Below, one piece after another: positions 52,706 to 62,789 of a stretch of DNA of 64,000 nt. The notes under the pieces are model-generated. The model did no database searches and had not been told where the DNA came from. It was given only the letters and a program-made list of their open reading frames with translations. Position 1 is the stretch's first letter. Each line of letters opens with the position of its first letter. The stretch comes from Mesorhizobium sp. SOD10 (lineage in GTDB: Bacteria > Pseudomonadota > Alphaproteobacteria > Rhizobiales > Rhizobiaceae): contig CCNA01000004.1 in NCBI GenBank assembly GCA_000824805.1, positions 186,001-250,000 of the forward strand, in the 5' to 3' direction. The position numbers and the translations under genes were made by a program.

Positions 52706-53566
52706 ATGTCGGTAGAAGCACAGCAAGGGATCGCAACCCCTCGGATACCGGCAGGCCTTGGCGGCCTGCTTCCGGCGTTGATGCTTATCGGATTGTTTTT
52801 CGTCGTGCCGGTGCTGGCGCTGTTGCTGCGTAGCGTCACCGATCCCGCTCCGGGCCTGCAGAATTACGCGGCGCTGCTGGGCGACGGCACCTATGCGCGG
52901 GTGTTCTTCAACACTTTCCTGGTCGCCGCCGTCGTCACCATCGTCACCGTGCTCGTCGCCTTCCCCGTCGCCTGGATGCTGGCCATCATGCCGCCGGCGC
53001 TCGCCTCGATCCTGTTCGGGATCATCATCCTGTCGATGTGGACGAACCTGTTGACCCGCACCTATGCCTGGATGGTGCTGTTGCAGCGCACCGGTGTCAT
53101 CAACCGGGCGCTGATGGGCGCGGGCATCATCGACCAGCCGCTGCCGCTCATCAACAATCTCACCGGTGTCACCATCGGCATGGTCTATATCATGCTGCCC
53201 TTCATGATCCTGCCGCTGGTCGGCACTTTGCGGGCCATCGATCCGATGACTTTGCGCGCGGCCGCCCTTTGCGGCGCGAGCCCGCTTGCCGCCTTCCGCC
53301 GCATCCTTTTGCCGCTCTCGCTTCCCGGCATCGCCGCCGGCGGCCTGATGGTCTTCGTCATGTCGCTTGGCTATTTCGTCACGCCCGCGCTGCTCGGCGG
53401 CACGTCCAACATGATGCTCGCCGAAATGATCGCGCAGATGATCCAGTCGCTGCTCAACTGGGGACTGGGCAGTGCTGCCGCCTTCGTCCTGCTCGTCGTC
53501 ACCATGGCGCTCTACGCGCTGCAACTGCGCCTGGTCGGCGCAAGACGCACGACCGGAGGCGCCTGA
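52706..53566 (+). CDS. Pot-type ABC importer, permease (PotB-like)
   Basis: A 286-residue six-helix permease with the first helix LLPALMLIGLFFVVPVLALL, the PotB-type loop MWTNLLTRTYAWMVLLQRTG and the docking loop DPMTLRAAALCGASPLAAFR near residue 185. It pairs with the PotC-like protein whose start codon follows after one base. Confidence 0.9.
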   Translation: MSVEAQQGIATPRIPAGLGGLLPALMLIGLFFVVPVLALLLRSVTDPAPGLQNYAALLGDGTYARVFFNTFLVAAVVTIVTVLVAFPVAWMLAIMPPALASILFGIIILSMWTNLLTRTYAWMVLLQRTGVINRALMGAGIIDQPLPLINNLTGVTIGMVYIMLPFMILPLVGTLRAIDPMTLRAAALCGASPLAAFRRILLPLSLPGIAAGGLMVFVMSLGYFVTPALLGGTSNMMLAEMIAQMIQSLLNWGLGSAAAFVLLVVTMALYALQLRLVGARRTTGGA

Positions 53567-53567
53567 G

Positions 53568-54368
53568 ATGCTGCTCGACTATGACCGTCTCGGCTGGCTG
53601 AAGGTAGTGCTGCTTGCCTTCACCACGCTGGTTGCGGCCTTCCTTCTGCTGCCTGTGGTCTTCATCGTCCTGCTGTCCTTCGGCTCGTCGCGCTGGCTGG
53701 CGTTCCCACCGCCCGGCTGGACGCTGAAATGGTATCAGGAGCTGTTTGCCGATCCGTCCTGGATCGAGGCCGCGCTGACCAGCGCCCGCATTGCTACGAT
53801 GACGGCGATCCTCGCCGTCGCCATCGGCCTGCTCGCCTCCTTCGCGCTGGTTCGCGGCCAGTTCGGCGGCCGCGAGATCTTGCGCGGGCTGCTGCTCACG
53901 CCAATGGTCCTGCCGGTCGTCGTCTTTGCCATCGCCATCTATGCCTTCTTCCTGAGGCTTGGCCTTGGCGGCACGACCGTCGGCTTCGTCGTCGCTCACA
54001 CCGTGTTGGCGCTGCCCTTCGCCATCATCCCGATCGCCACCGCGCTCGAAGGCTTCGACAAGTCGATCGAGGACGCGGCCATCGTGTGCGGCGCGAGCCC
54101 GCTGCAGGCCAAGTTTCGCATCACTCTGCCGTCGATCCGCATCGGCATTTTCTCCGCCGCGATCTTTTCCTTCCTGGCCTCCTGGGACGAGGTGGTCGTG
54201 GCGATCTTCATGGCGAGCCCCACCTTGCAGACCTTGCCGGTCAAGATCTGGGGCAGCCTCCGCTCCGATCTCACGCCCGTGATCGCCGCCGCCTCCAGCC
54301 TGCTGGTCGCGCTCACGCTGGCCCTGATGATCGTGACGGCACTCTTGCGCCGAAAGCTGCAGACATGA
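53568..54368 (+). CDS. Pot-type ABC importer, permease (PotC-like)
   Basis: A 266-residue six-helix permease. The first helix is LLAFTTLVAAFLLLPVVFIV, and the docking loop IEDAAIVCGASPLQAKFRIT lies near residue 170. The segment FLASWDEVVVAIFMASPTLQ is the late helix typical of PotC. Its stop overlaps the ATPase start by four bases. Confidence 0.9.
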   Translation: MLLDYDRLGWLKVVLLAFTTLVAAFLLLPVVFIVLLSFGSSRWLAFPPPGWTLKWYQELFADPSWIEAALTSARIATMTAILAVAIGLLASFALVRGQFGGREILRGLLLTPMVLPVVVFAIAIYAFFLRLGLGGTTVGFVVAHTVLALPFAIIPIATALEGFDKSIEDAAIVCGASPLQAKFRITLPSIRIGIFSAAIFSFLASWDEVVVAIFMASPTLQTLPVKIWGSLRSDLTPVIAAASSLLVALTLALMIVTALLRRKLQT

Positions 54369-55441
54369 CCCAGCCCTTCCTCTCGATCCGTAACTTGCGC
54401 AAGGCGTTCGGCGCCTTCACCGCCGTTCACGATGTCACGCTGGATATCCCGAAGGGCGAGTTCCTGACCTTTCTCGGACCGTCCGGCTCAGGCAAATCGA
54501 CCACGCTCTATGCCATTGCCGGCTTTCAGGATCCGACCTCCGGGGACGTGCTGCTGCAAGGCAAGTCGTTGCTTTCGGTGCCCTCGCACAAGCGCAACAT
54601 CGGCATGGTCTTTCAGCGCTACACACTCTTCCCGCATCTGACCGTGGCCGAAAACGTCGCCTTCCCGCTCCGCGTCCGCCGCCGGCCCGATGTCGAGATC
54701 AAGCGGAAGGTCGCCGACATGCTCTCGCTGGTGCGGCTGGAAAACTTCGCCGAACGTCTGCCCGCGGCTCTCTCGGGCGGTCAGCAGCAACGTGTCGCGC
54801 TTGCCCGCGCGCTGGCCTACGATCCCCCGATCCTTCTGATGGACGAGCCGCTCTCGGCGCTCGACAAAAAACTGCGCGAAGAAATCCAGGCCGAGATCCG
54901 CCGCATCCATCGCGAGACCGGCGTCACCATCCTCTACGTCACGCATGACCAGGAAGAAGCGCTGCATCTGTCAGACCGCATCGCCCTGTTCCGCGAAGGC
55001 CGCATCGAGCAGATCGGTACCGGTGAGGACCTTTATCTCAGACCCGCCACGGATTTCGTCGCCGGCTTCATCGGCAACTCGAATTTCCTCGCCGCGGAAC
55101 ATCTGGAAACGGTGGGCGGCACCTCCACCATCCGCCTCGCCGATGGCGCGCTCGTCTCCGGCATAAGCGCGAACGGCAGCTTCGAGCGGGGGCAGAAGAC
55201 CAGGCTGATGATCAGGCCGGAAGCTTTTCGTTTGGAGCGCTCGCCGAACAATGCGGAGCTTTCGGTCGAGATCGTCGATGTCGCCTTTTACGGCGAGCGC
55301 CGGCGAATTGTCGCGCGCACAAGCGCCGGCCAGGAAATCGACATCCGGCCGACCTCCGCCGCGCTCGCGGCGCAGGAAGTCGCGGCTTCCCGTCGCCCGG
55401 TGTTTTTCGATCCTGGCGCGGCTTTCCTGTTTCCCGCCTGA
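54365..55441 (+). CDS. Pot-type ABC importer, ATP-binding subunit (PotA-like)
   Basis: A 358-residue ATPase: Walker A GPSGSGKST, Q-loop MVFQRYTLFP, signature LSGGQQQRVALA, Walker B LLMDEPLSALD, switch VTHDQEEAL and a TOBE domain from about residue 275. All motifs are canonical. It closes the operon that begins at 46620; the next gene, an RND adaptor, lies 220 bases further on and belongs to another unit. Confidence 0.92.
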   Translation: MTQPFLSIRNLRKAFGAFTAVHDVTLDIPKGEFLTFLGPSGSGKSTTLYAIAGFQDPTSGDVLLQGKSLLSVPSHKRNIGMVFQRYTLFPHLTVAENVAFPLRVRRRPDVEIKRKVADMLSLVRLENFAERLPAALSGGQQQRVALARALAYDPPILLMDEPLSALDKKLREEIQAEIRRIHRETGVTILYVTHDQEEALHLSDRIALFREGRIEQIGTGEDLYLRPATDFVAGFIGNSNFLAAEHLETVGGTSTIRLADGALVSGISANGSFERGQKTRLMIRPEAFRLERSPNNAELSVEIVDVAFYGERRRIVARTSAGQEIDIRPTSAALAAQEVAASRRPVFFDPGAAFLFPA

Positions 55442-55562
55442 CCGTCGACGGCTCTTCGGGTGAACAAATTTTGATTTTGCCGCGATTGCCGGGTCAAGGC
55501 GGGCTCACACAACCTTGAATGCCGCAGCGCAACATGACCGATCTGTAAGCTGACAGCGCCGC

Positions 55563-55588
55563 ATCGGCAGGACTACTGTCCCGCCGAT
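55563..55588. promoter_or_regulatory. Hairpin between the importer operon and the RND genes
   Basis: ATCGGC-A-GGAC (55563-55573) pairs with GTCC-C-GCCGAT (55578-55588): eleven positions with one mismatch, loop TACT. It lies about 120 bases after the ATPase stop and 75 before the RND adaptor start, in a 220-base gap with no gene. There is no U-run. It may be an operator for the RND genes or an RNA structure. Confidence 0.45.
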
Positions 55589-55661
55589 CAACGAGGTCGA
55601 TCTCAACCTCCAACCACCCTGAAAAGGCTTGATAATTCTTGCCTGCCAGGTGGACGGCGCC

Positions 55662-56879
55662 ATGAGCATTTCATCAACACAACAGCCCATTCCCAACCGG
55701 CCGAAGCGCTCTCGTAGCATCGTGCTTTTGGCCATACTCATCCTGCTCGGCGGCGGCTATGGCGTGTGGCGCAATCACGCCCACGCAAAGGCAGCCACGA
55801 CCGCGGCGTCGGCGCAGCCCGCGCCCAAGGTCCCGGTCACCGTCGCCACCGTGCGGAAGGCCGATTTCCCGCTTTACCTCTATGGGCTCGGAACGGTCAC
55901 GCCGCTGAACAGCGTCAGCATCTCGAGCCGGGTCGCCGGCGTCGTCGACAAGGTTCCGGTCGAGCAAGGGCAGATGGTCAAGCAGGGCGACCTGCTCGCC
56001 GAGATCGATCCTCGCCCGTATCAGGCGGCGCTCGACCAGGCGAAGGCCAAGGAGGCGGAGGACGAGGCGACGCTGAGGAATGCGCAGGTCGTGCTCAAAC
56101 GCCTCTCCACACTTCTGCAAAAAACCTTCGAAACCCAGCAGGACGTCGATAATCAGCAGGCGGTGGTCAATTCCACCGCCGCCACGATCGAGGGCGACAA
56201 GGCCGCGATCGAAGCGGCACAGCTAAATCTTGATTATACGAGGATCACCTCACCGCTGACCGGCAAGACGAGCTTTCGCACCATCGACCCCGGAAACATC
56301 GTTCAGGCCGATCAAAGCGCCGGTCTGTTCACGATCGTGCAGCTCCAGCCCATCTACGTGTCGTTGACGCAGCCGCAGGACGAGGTTGCGACCATCAACA
56401 AGGTGTTCGCGGCCGGTCCCGTTGCGATCGACACGCTTGGCGCCGACATGAAGACGGTGCTGGCCAGCGGCAGGCTGGAAGCGGTCCAGAACCAGGTCGA
56501 CCAGGCGTCCGGCACGATCTCGCTCAAGGCGACATTCGCCAATCAGGACAATGCGTTGTGGCCTGGTCTTTCCGTCAACACGCGTATCCGCATCGGCACG
56601 ATGGCAGGCGCGATCGTGGTGCCGGACGAAGCCGTCCAGCACGGCCCGGATGGGCTCTTCGCCTATGTCGTCGGCGATGACGGCAAGGTCCATCGGCAAA
56701 CCGTCAAAACCGGTCCTTCGGATGGCGGCGAGACGGTCGTGACCGACGGCCTGAGCCAAGGGCAGCGTGTCGTGGTTTCCGGCCAGTACCGGGTGGTTGA
56801 TGGCGCAAGCGTCGACGCCACGCCGGCACAAAGTGCCGGACAGACCCGGGGCGGCGCGGCTGAGAAAGGCGCAGGCTGA
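55662..56879 (+). CDS. RND efflux pump, periplasmic adaptor (MdtA/AcrA-like)
   Basis: A 405-residue membrane-fusion protein. An N-terminal membrane anchor (SIVLLAILILLGGGYGVW) is followed by the barrel-sandwich half SISSRVAGVVDKVPVEQGQM, a helical hairpin (about 110-190) and the second lipoyl half LDYTRITSPLTGKTSFRTID. Beta-barrel and membrane-proximal domains follow. It links an inner-membrane RND pump to an outer-membrane channel. The start is the ATG at 55662. It overlaps the pump gene by one base (TGATG). Because that pump gene carries an amber stop, the adaptor may now lack its partner. Confidence 0.9.
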   Translation: MSISSTQQPIPNRPKRSRSIVLLAILILLGGGYGVWRNHAHAKAATTAASAQPAPKVPVTVATVRKADFPLYLYGLGTVTPLNSVSISSRVAGVVDKVPVEQGQMVKQGDLLAEIDPRPYQAALDQAKAKEAEDEATLRNAQVVLKRLSTLLQKTFETQQDVDNQQAVVNSTAATIEGDKAAIEAAQLNLDYTRITSPLTGKTSFRTIDPGNIVQADQSAGLFTIVQLQPIYVSLTQPQDEVATINKVFAAGPVAIDTLGADMKTVLASGRLEAVQNQVDQASGTISLKATFANQDNALWPGLSVNTRIRIGTMAGAIVVPDEAVQHGPDGLFAYVVGDDGKVHRQTVKTGPSDGGETVVTDGLSQGQRVVVSGQYRVVDGASVDATPAQSAGQTRGGAAEKGAG

Positions 56880-59800
56880 TGGCTGCCATCGGTGTTTCAA
56901 CACCCTTCATCCGCTATCCGGTCGCGACCTCGCTGTTGATGATCGGCGTGCTGTTCGTCGGCGTGGTCGCCTATCTCAACCTGCCGGTCGCGCCGATGCC
57001 GAATGTCGACTTTCCGACGATCCAGGTATCCACCAGCCTGCCGGGCGCCGACCCGATCACCATAGCGTCGTCGGTCACCCAGCCGCTGGAGACGCAGTTC
57101 GCTTAGATCCCCGGCATTGCCGAGATGACGTCGAGCAGCCTGTCCGGCTCCAGCCAGGTCACCCTGCAATTCGATCTCAACGTCGATATCGCCGCGGCCG
57201 CCGGTTTGGTGCAGTCGGCCATCAACGCCGCCGGCGGACAATTGCCGAAGACACTGCCCAATCCCCCGACCTACAGGGAGGTCAACCCGACGGATTCGCC
57301 GATCATGCTGATCGGCGCGAGCTCGACCGACTTGCCGCTGACGACGCTGAGCGACGACGTCTACACCAAGCTTGCGCAGGTGATCAGTCACGTCGACGGC
57401 GTCGGCCAGGTGCTGGTCGGCGGCCAACAGACGCCGTCGATCCGCGTCCAGCTCGATCCGGCCAAGCTCGCGGCAAGGGGCCTGTCGCTGGAAGCGGTAC
57501 GCACCCCGCTCTCGATCGGCACGGTGGACCTGCCCAAGGGCAACATCCAGGGCGAGGTGCGCTCCTTCACCATCTTCTCCAACGACCAGATGACCGCGGC
57601 CGACGACTGGAACAACGCCATCATCGCCTATCGGAACGGGGCGCCGGTGCGGGTCAAGGATGTCGGCCGGGCGGTGCTCGACGCGCAGGATTACACCCAG
57701 GCCGGCTGGGCCGACACGACGCGCGGCGTCGTGCTCGTGATCTTCAAGGAGCCGGGCGCCAACATCATCGAGACGGTCGACAAGATCAAGGCCGAGTTGC
57801 CGATGCTGACTGCCTCGATGCCGGCGTCGCTGAAGCTGCAGGTGCTTTCCGACCGCACGCAGACCATCCGCGCTTCGGTGGCCGACGTTCAGTTCACACT
57901 GATGCTCACCATCGGGCTGGTCGTGATGGTGATCTTCCTGTTCCTCCGCAACATCTGGGCGACGGCCATCCCGGCTTTCACCGTACCTTTGGCGCTGCTC
58001 GGCGCATGCGGCCTGATGTGGTCCGCCGGCTATTCGATCGACAATCTGTCGCTGATGGCGCTGACGATCTCCATCGGCTTCGTCGTCGACGACGCCATCG
58101 TCATGCTGGAAAACATCGTCCGCTACATCGAGCATGGCGAAAAGCCGATGCAGGCCGCGATCCGCGGCGCCAGCGAGATCGGCTTCACCATCATGTCGAT
58201 CTCGATATCACTGGTGGCGGTGCTGATCCCGCTGCTCTTGATGAGCGGCATCATCGGCCGCCTGTTCAAGGAGTTCGCGGTCACGCTGGCCATGACCATC
58301 CTGGTTTCGGCCTGTGTTTCGCTGACCCTGACGCCAATGCTGGCCTCACGCTTCATCAAGCCGGCGGCCGAGGAGTATCACGGCAAGCTCTACCGATGGA
58401 GCGAAAGCGTTTTCGACGGCATGCTGCGCGCCTATGAACGCGGCCTCGATCGGGCGCTCAGGCATCGTTTCATCACATTGTTGGCGTTCCTGATCTGCGT
58501 GGCGCTGACCGGCTATTTCTTCACGCTGGTTCCCAGCGGTTTCTTCCCGCAGCAGGATACCGGTCTGATTTTCGGCCAGGTGATCGCCGGCCAGGATGTC
58601 TCCGCCGGCCAGATGCAGTCCTACATGGCGCAGTTCGCACGGATCGTCTCCACGGATTCGGCGGTCGCGCATTTCGCGGCATCAACGGGCGGAAGCGGCA
58701 ACACGCAGAACACCGGCCGCATGTTCATCCAGTTAAAGCCGCGCGACGAGCGCGATGCTTCGGCCGATCAGGTAATCCGGCGACTGCAGCCGAAGCTTTC
58801 GGTCGTCCAGGGCGCGCGGCTGTTCATGCAGGCCTCGCAGGACGTGCGTGTCGGCGGCAAGCTGTCCGCGTCGCAATATCAGTACGTGCTCGAAAGCAGC
58901 GATCTCGACACGCTCGACAGCTGGGCGCCCAAGCTGCTGACGGCCTTGCAGCGCCTGCCCGAATTGCGCGACGTCTCGACCGACCAGATGAGCTCCGGCA
59001 CAACGCTCACGCTGCAAGTCGATCGCGACCAGGCAGCGCGTTACGGCCTGACGGCGAACGATGTCGACAACACGCTCAACGACGCCTTCGGACAGCGTCA
59101 GATCGCCCAGTATTTCACGCAGCTTTCGACTTATGACGTGATCCTCGAGGTGCTGCCGTCACTGCGCGGCAATCTCAAGGCGCTCGACCAGATCTATCTG
59201 ACGACGTCGAGCGGTTCGCAGGTGCCGCTCTCGGCCATCGCCAAATGGACGACCAAACCGGTTCAGCCGCTGGTCATCAACCACGAAGGCCAGTTCCCGT
59301 CGGTGACGATCAGCTTCAACCTAGCGCCCGGCGTGGCGCTCGGCCAGGCCACCGCCGCGATCGACAGGACCGCCGCCGAGATGCGGCTGCCTGCAACCAT
59401 CCAGACCAACTACACAGGTACGGCGCAGGCCTTCCAGCAATCGCTCTCTTCAGTACCGGTGCTTATCCTCGGCGCATTGGTCGTGGTCTACCTGATCCTC
59501 GGCATCCTCTATGAAAGCTACATCCACCCGCTGACTATTCTCTCCACCCTACCCTCCGCCGGACTTGGCGCGCTGGGCACGCTGCTCGTCTTCCATATGG
59601 AGTTCAACCTGATCGGGCTGATCGGCGTCATCCTGCTCATCGGCATCGTCAAGAAGAACGGTATCATGATGGTCGACTTCGCCATCGCGGCGGAGCGGGA
59701 CCAGCATCTCAGTTCGCTGGAATCGATCCGCCAGGCCTGCCTGCTCAGGTTCCGGCCCATCATGATGACCACCATGGTCTCGATGCTCGGCGCATTGCCG

Positions 59801-60037
59801 CTGATGCTGGAGAACGGCACCGGCGCGGAAATCCGCCAGCCGCTCGGCTACACGATGTTCGGCGGACTGCTCGTCAGCCAGGCGCTGACGCTCTTCACCA
59901 CGCCGGTCATCTATCTTTACCTCGACGACCTTTCGCATTGGCTGAGCTCGTTTGCAAAGCGCGACGAAAGCCAGGAGGAGCCGGAACTCCCGCTGGACGA
60001 GGTCAGCCTTGCCCGACGCAAGCTGGCGGCCGAGTAA
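56879..60037 (+). pseudogene. RND efflux pump gene (MdtB/AcrB-like) interrupted by an amber codon
   Basis: The frame from 56879 encodes the pump N-terminus (FIRYPVATSLLMIGVLFVGV, first membrane helix) and stops at TAG 57104-57106 after 75 residues. The same frame then runs without fault to 60037. The codon sits where the family has glutamine (ETQFAQIPG), so CAG to TAG is the single change. The remaining 977 residues hold the porter domains, the TM4 proton-relay region (SIGFVVDDAIVMLENIVRYI) and the C-terminal helices. A restart at ATG 57125 would lack helix 1. Either a recent pseudogene, a sequencing error or a read-through case. Confidence 0.85.
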
Positions 60038-60075
60038 ATCGCTGGCGGCAAGCGAACAATCAGGCGGACCGATAT

Positions 60076-60861
60076 TCAGGCAGTCAGGGCCCGCAACGGT
60101 GAAGCCTCATCGGCGGGAGCGCCGAAATTGGCTTCGAGCCAGGCGATGGCGCTCGCGACATCTTCGATGGCGAAGCGGGCAGCCGTCTCTCCCTGCGGCT
60201 TCACGCGGATCGATATGCCGCCCGCGGCATTGACCGTGTCGAAACCGTTCTCGTCGGACGTGTCGTCGCCGAGGAACACCGGACGCCTGCCGGTGAAAGG
60301 ATCGAGCTGCATAAAGCGCCGGATCGCGGCGCCCTTGGCGGCTTCGAGCGGCATCAGTTCGACGCCGGCATTGCCGGCGATCACGCGGTAGCCCCGCGGC
60401 AAGCGCGCGAGCGCTGCCTCGACCAGCTCCGTCGCCCGCGCCAGGAGCTGTGGCGCAGCTCTCGTGTGGATGGCGAGCACCGGACCCTTGCGCTCGACAT
60501 AGACGGCCTTGCTTGCGAGCTCCAGTTCGATCTCGTCGGCAAGTGCCGCCATATCCGCCGGCTCGTCCGCGGCTTCGATCTTTCCGTCCGGCAGAAGTCT
60601 GTGCTCCAGCCCGTAGAGGCCAGCGATCCGCAATTTCAGCGGGTCGAACAGATGGTCGACGGCTGCTATCGATCGCCCGGTGATGAAGGCGAGCGCGCCG
60701 TCGAGCCGCCGCTCGATCCTCTCCAGGAGAACACGCAGCTCCTTGCTGACCGAGACGGCGTCGGGATGCGCTGCGTGCTCCAGCAAGGTCCCGTCGATGT
60801 CGAGGAAAAGCGCCCACCGGCCTTCGGGAAGCGGCGGGGTAAGGTCTGCCTGACTGTTCAT
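60076..60861 (-). CDS. otsB: Trehalose-6-phosphate phosphatase
   Basis: A 261-residue HAD-superfamily phosphatase that removes phosphate from trehalose-6-phosphate. HAD motifs are complete: WALFLDIDGTLLE (motif I, DxD), AFITGRS (motif II), KGAAIRRFM (motif III lysine) and VFLGDDTSDENGFD (motif IV). A C2-type cap lies between. It starts inside the end of otsA with a four-base overlap, so the two trehalose enzymes are made together. Converges with the RND genes. Confidence 0.93.
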   Translation of the reverse strand: MNSQADLTPPLPEGRWALFLDIDGTLLEHAAHPDAVSVSKELRVLLERIERRLDGALAFITGRSIAAVDHLFDPLKLRIAGLYGLEHRLLPDGKIEAADEPADMAALADEIELELASKAVYVERKGPVLAIHTRAAPQLLARATELVEAALARLPRGYRVIAGNAGVELMPLEAAKGAAIRRFMQLDPFTGRRPVFLGDDTSDENGFDTVNAAGGISIRVKPQGETAARFAIEDVASAIAWLEANFGAPADEASPLRALTA

Positions 60862-62642
60862 CGGAATCCGACTGCCTGTTTGCGTTCGAACATGGAGACG
60901 ACATTGTCGCCGGTGGGGCTCGCCGGCCGGTCGTATGTGACCCGGTCGAGGTCGCCGCGCTTTCTCAGCCGCGCCGCGTCGAGCAGCATGCTGCCGGCCC
61001 AGCGAAAGACATTGTTGTCGCGCACGATTTCGCGCATGCGCCGCATGCGCTCACGCTGCTCGTCGGGTCCCATGGTCAGCGCCTGCAGCATCGCCTCGCC
61101 CATCATCGCCGCGTCGTAAGGATTGACGATCAGCGCCTCCAGCAGCTCGCGCGAGGCGCCGGCGAAGGTGCTGAGCAAAAGCACGCCCTGCTCGTCGTCG
61201 CGCGACGCGACGAACTCCTTGGCGACGAGATTCATGCCGTCATGCAGGCTGGTGACCAGGCAGATGTCGGCGGCGCGATAGAGTTCATAGACCGCCGCTT
61301 GCGAATGGTGCTCGGCCACCATGACCACCGGCCGATAGAATTCGCTGCCGTAGCGCTGGTTGAGCTCCTCGGCACAGCGCAGACATTCCTCGTGCAGTTG
61401 TTTGTAGGCCGGCAGCGTGCCGCGGCTCGGCGCCGCGATCTGCAGGAACACGACCTTGCCCACCATTTCGGGATGGCGAATGAACAGCTCTTCAAGCGCG
61501 TGGAAGCGGTCGAGGATGCCCTTGGTGTAGTCGAGACGCTCGACACCGACGCAGAGCTTGGCGCCGGCTGGAATCCTGAACCGCTTGCGGACGCGCACCC
61601 GGCACTCCTCGACGCTGGGCAGGGCTTTCAGGAGCTCGACCGGCCATTCGATCGAGATCGGATAGGAATGCACCAGCGTCACCTGGCCGCCGTAGGAAAT
61701 GGCGGCATCGGCGCGCTCGATGCGGCTTTCCATGAAGCGGTCGACGCTCTCGGTGAAGTTGTTGGCGTGGTATTGAGTATGGAAACCCACGATCGAACTG
61801 CCGAGCAGGCCATCCAGGATGCGCTCACGCCAAGGGCAGATGCTGAACACTTCCGAGTTCGGCCAGGGGATGTGCCAGAAGGTGATGACGATCGCCTCGG
61901 GCAGACGCTCGCGGATCATGCGCGGCAAAAGCGCGAAGTGATAGTCCTGGACAAGCACGATCGGCCGCTCGTTGCGAGCCTCGGCAACCACCGTGTCGGC
62001 GAATTTGCGGTTGACGGCTTCATAGGCCTCCCAGTCCGACTCGCGGAAAATCGGCCGCGTGAAGGCGATATGGCAGAGCGGCCAGAGGCCCTCATTGGCG
62101 AAGCCCAGATAGTAACCTTGGTACTCGTCGTCGCTGAGCCAGACCCGGCGCAGCGTGTAGGAGGGATGGCCAGGCGGCACTTGCACGCGGTCGTTTCCGT
62201 CGACCACCGCCCGGTCGGCGCTGCCGCCGCCATAGGCGATCCAGGTGCCGGCGCAGGCGCGTGTGATCGGCTCCAGCGCGGAAACCAGTCCGCTCGCCGG
62301 CACGACAAGTTCGACACCGCCATCCTTGGTTTGGTTGTGGATATAGGGCTCGCGATTGGAAACGACGATCACCTGCGCATCCGGCAGTTCGTCGGCGAGG
62401 ATCTTGCGCAGCGTATCCGGCGACCATGTCACCAGAGCCGCGTCGACCGACTGCCCGTTCTTCTCGAACTCACGCAGCATCTTTCGCGCCGCCTCGGTGG
62501 CAACGTCCTCACCTGGGCCCGGCAAAGTCGAAGTCCTCGGGTGATTGCGACGGTACCGGGAAAACGAAATGAAGATCGCGAATACGGAAAGTCCAAGGCT
62601 TGCGAAGATAAGGACCAATAACAAGACGCCATATTGTGTCAT
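60858..62642 (-). CDS. otsA: Trehalose-6-phosphate synthase with N-terminal membrane anchor
   Basis: A 594-residue GT20 enzyme that joins glucose from UDP-glucose to glucose-6-phosphate. Catalytic-domain marks are [44 protein letters not shown] and [17 protein letters not shown]. Compared with E. coli OtsA (about 470 residues) it carries about 90 extra N-terminal residues: a hydrophobic helix ([20 protein letters not shown], 6-25), basic residues and a polar linker. The helix should anchor it to the inner membrane with the enzyme in the cytoplasm. It forms an operon with otsB. Confidence 0.9.
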   Translation of the reverse strand: MTQYGVLLLVLIFASLGLSVFAIFISFSRYRRNHPRTSTLPGPGEDVATEAARKMLREFEKNGQSVDAALVTWSPDTLRKILADELPDAQVIVVSNREPYIHNQTKDGGVELVVPASGLVSALEPITRACAGTWIAYGGGSADRAVVDGNDRVQVPPGHPSYTLRRVWLSDDEYQGYYLGFANEGLWPLCHIAFTRPIFRESDWEAYEAVNRKFADTVVAEARNERPIVLVQDYHFALLPRMIRERLPEAIVITFWHIPWPNSEVFSICPWRERILDGLLGSSIVGFHTQYHANNFTESVDRFMESRIERADAAISYGGQVTLVHSYPISIEWPVELLKALPSVEECRVRVRKRFRIPAGAKLCVGVERLDYTKGILDRFHALEELFIRHPEMVGKVVFLQIAAPSRGTLPAYKQLHEECLRCAEELNQRYGSEFYRPVVMVAEHHSQAAVYELYRAADICLVTSLHDGMNLVAKEFVASRDDEQGVLLLSTFAGASRELLEALIVNPYDAAMMGEAMLQALTMGPDEQRERMRRMREIVRDNNVFRWAGSMLLDAARLRKRGDLDRVTYDRPASPTGDNVVSMFERKQAVGFR

Positions 62643-62789
62643 TGAAATGCCAGGTCGCCTCCGGCCGTCTATTCATTGTTTTCGTTCTTGCCGGCCGCAG
62701 ACGGGCAGACCGGGGTAGGTCTGGAACGCACAAACCAGCGATCAGTTCCGACATTTTCGACCGTTGAACGCAGGGTTGCAGCGCTTTGT

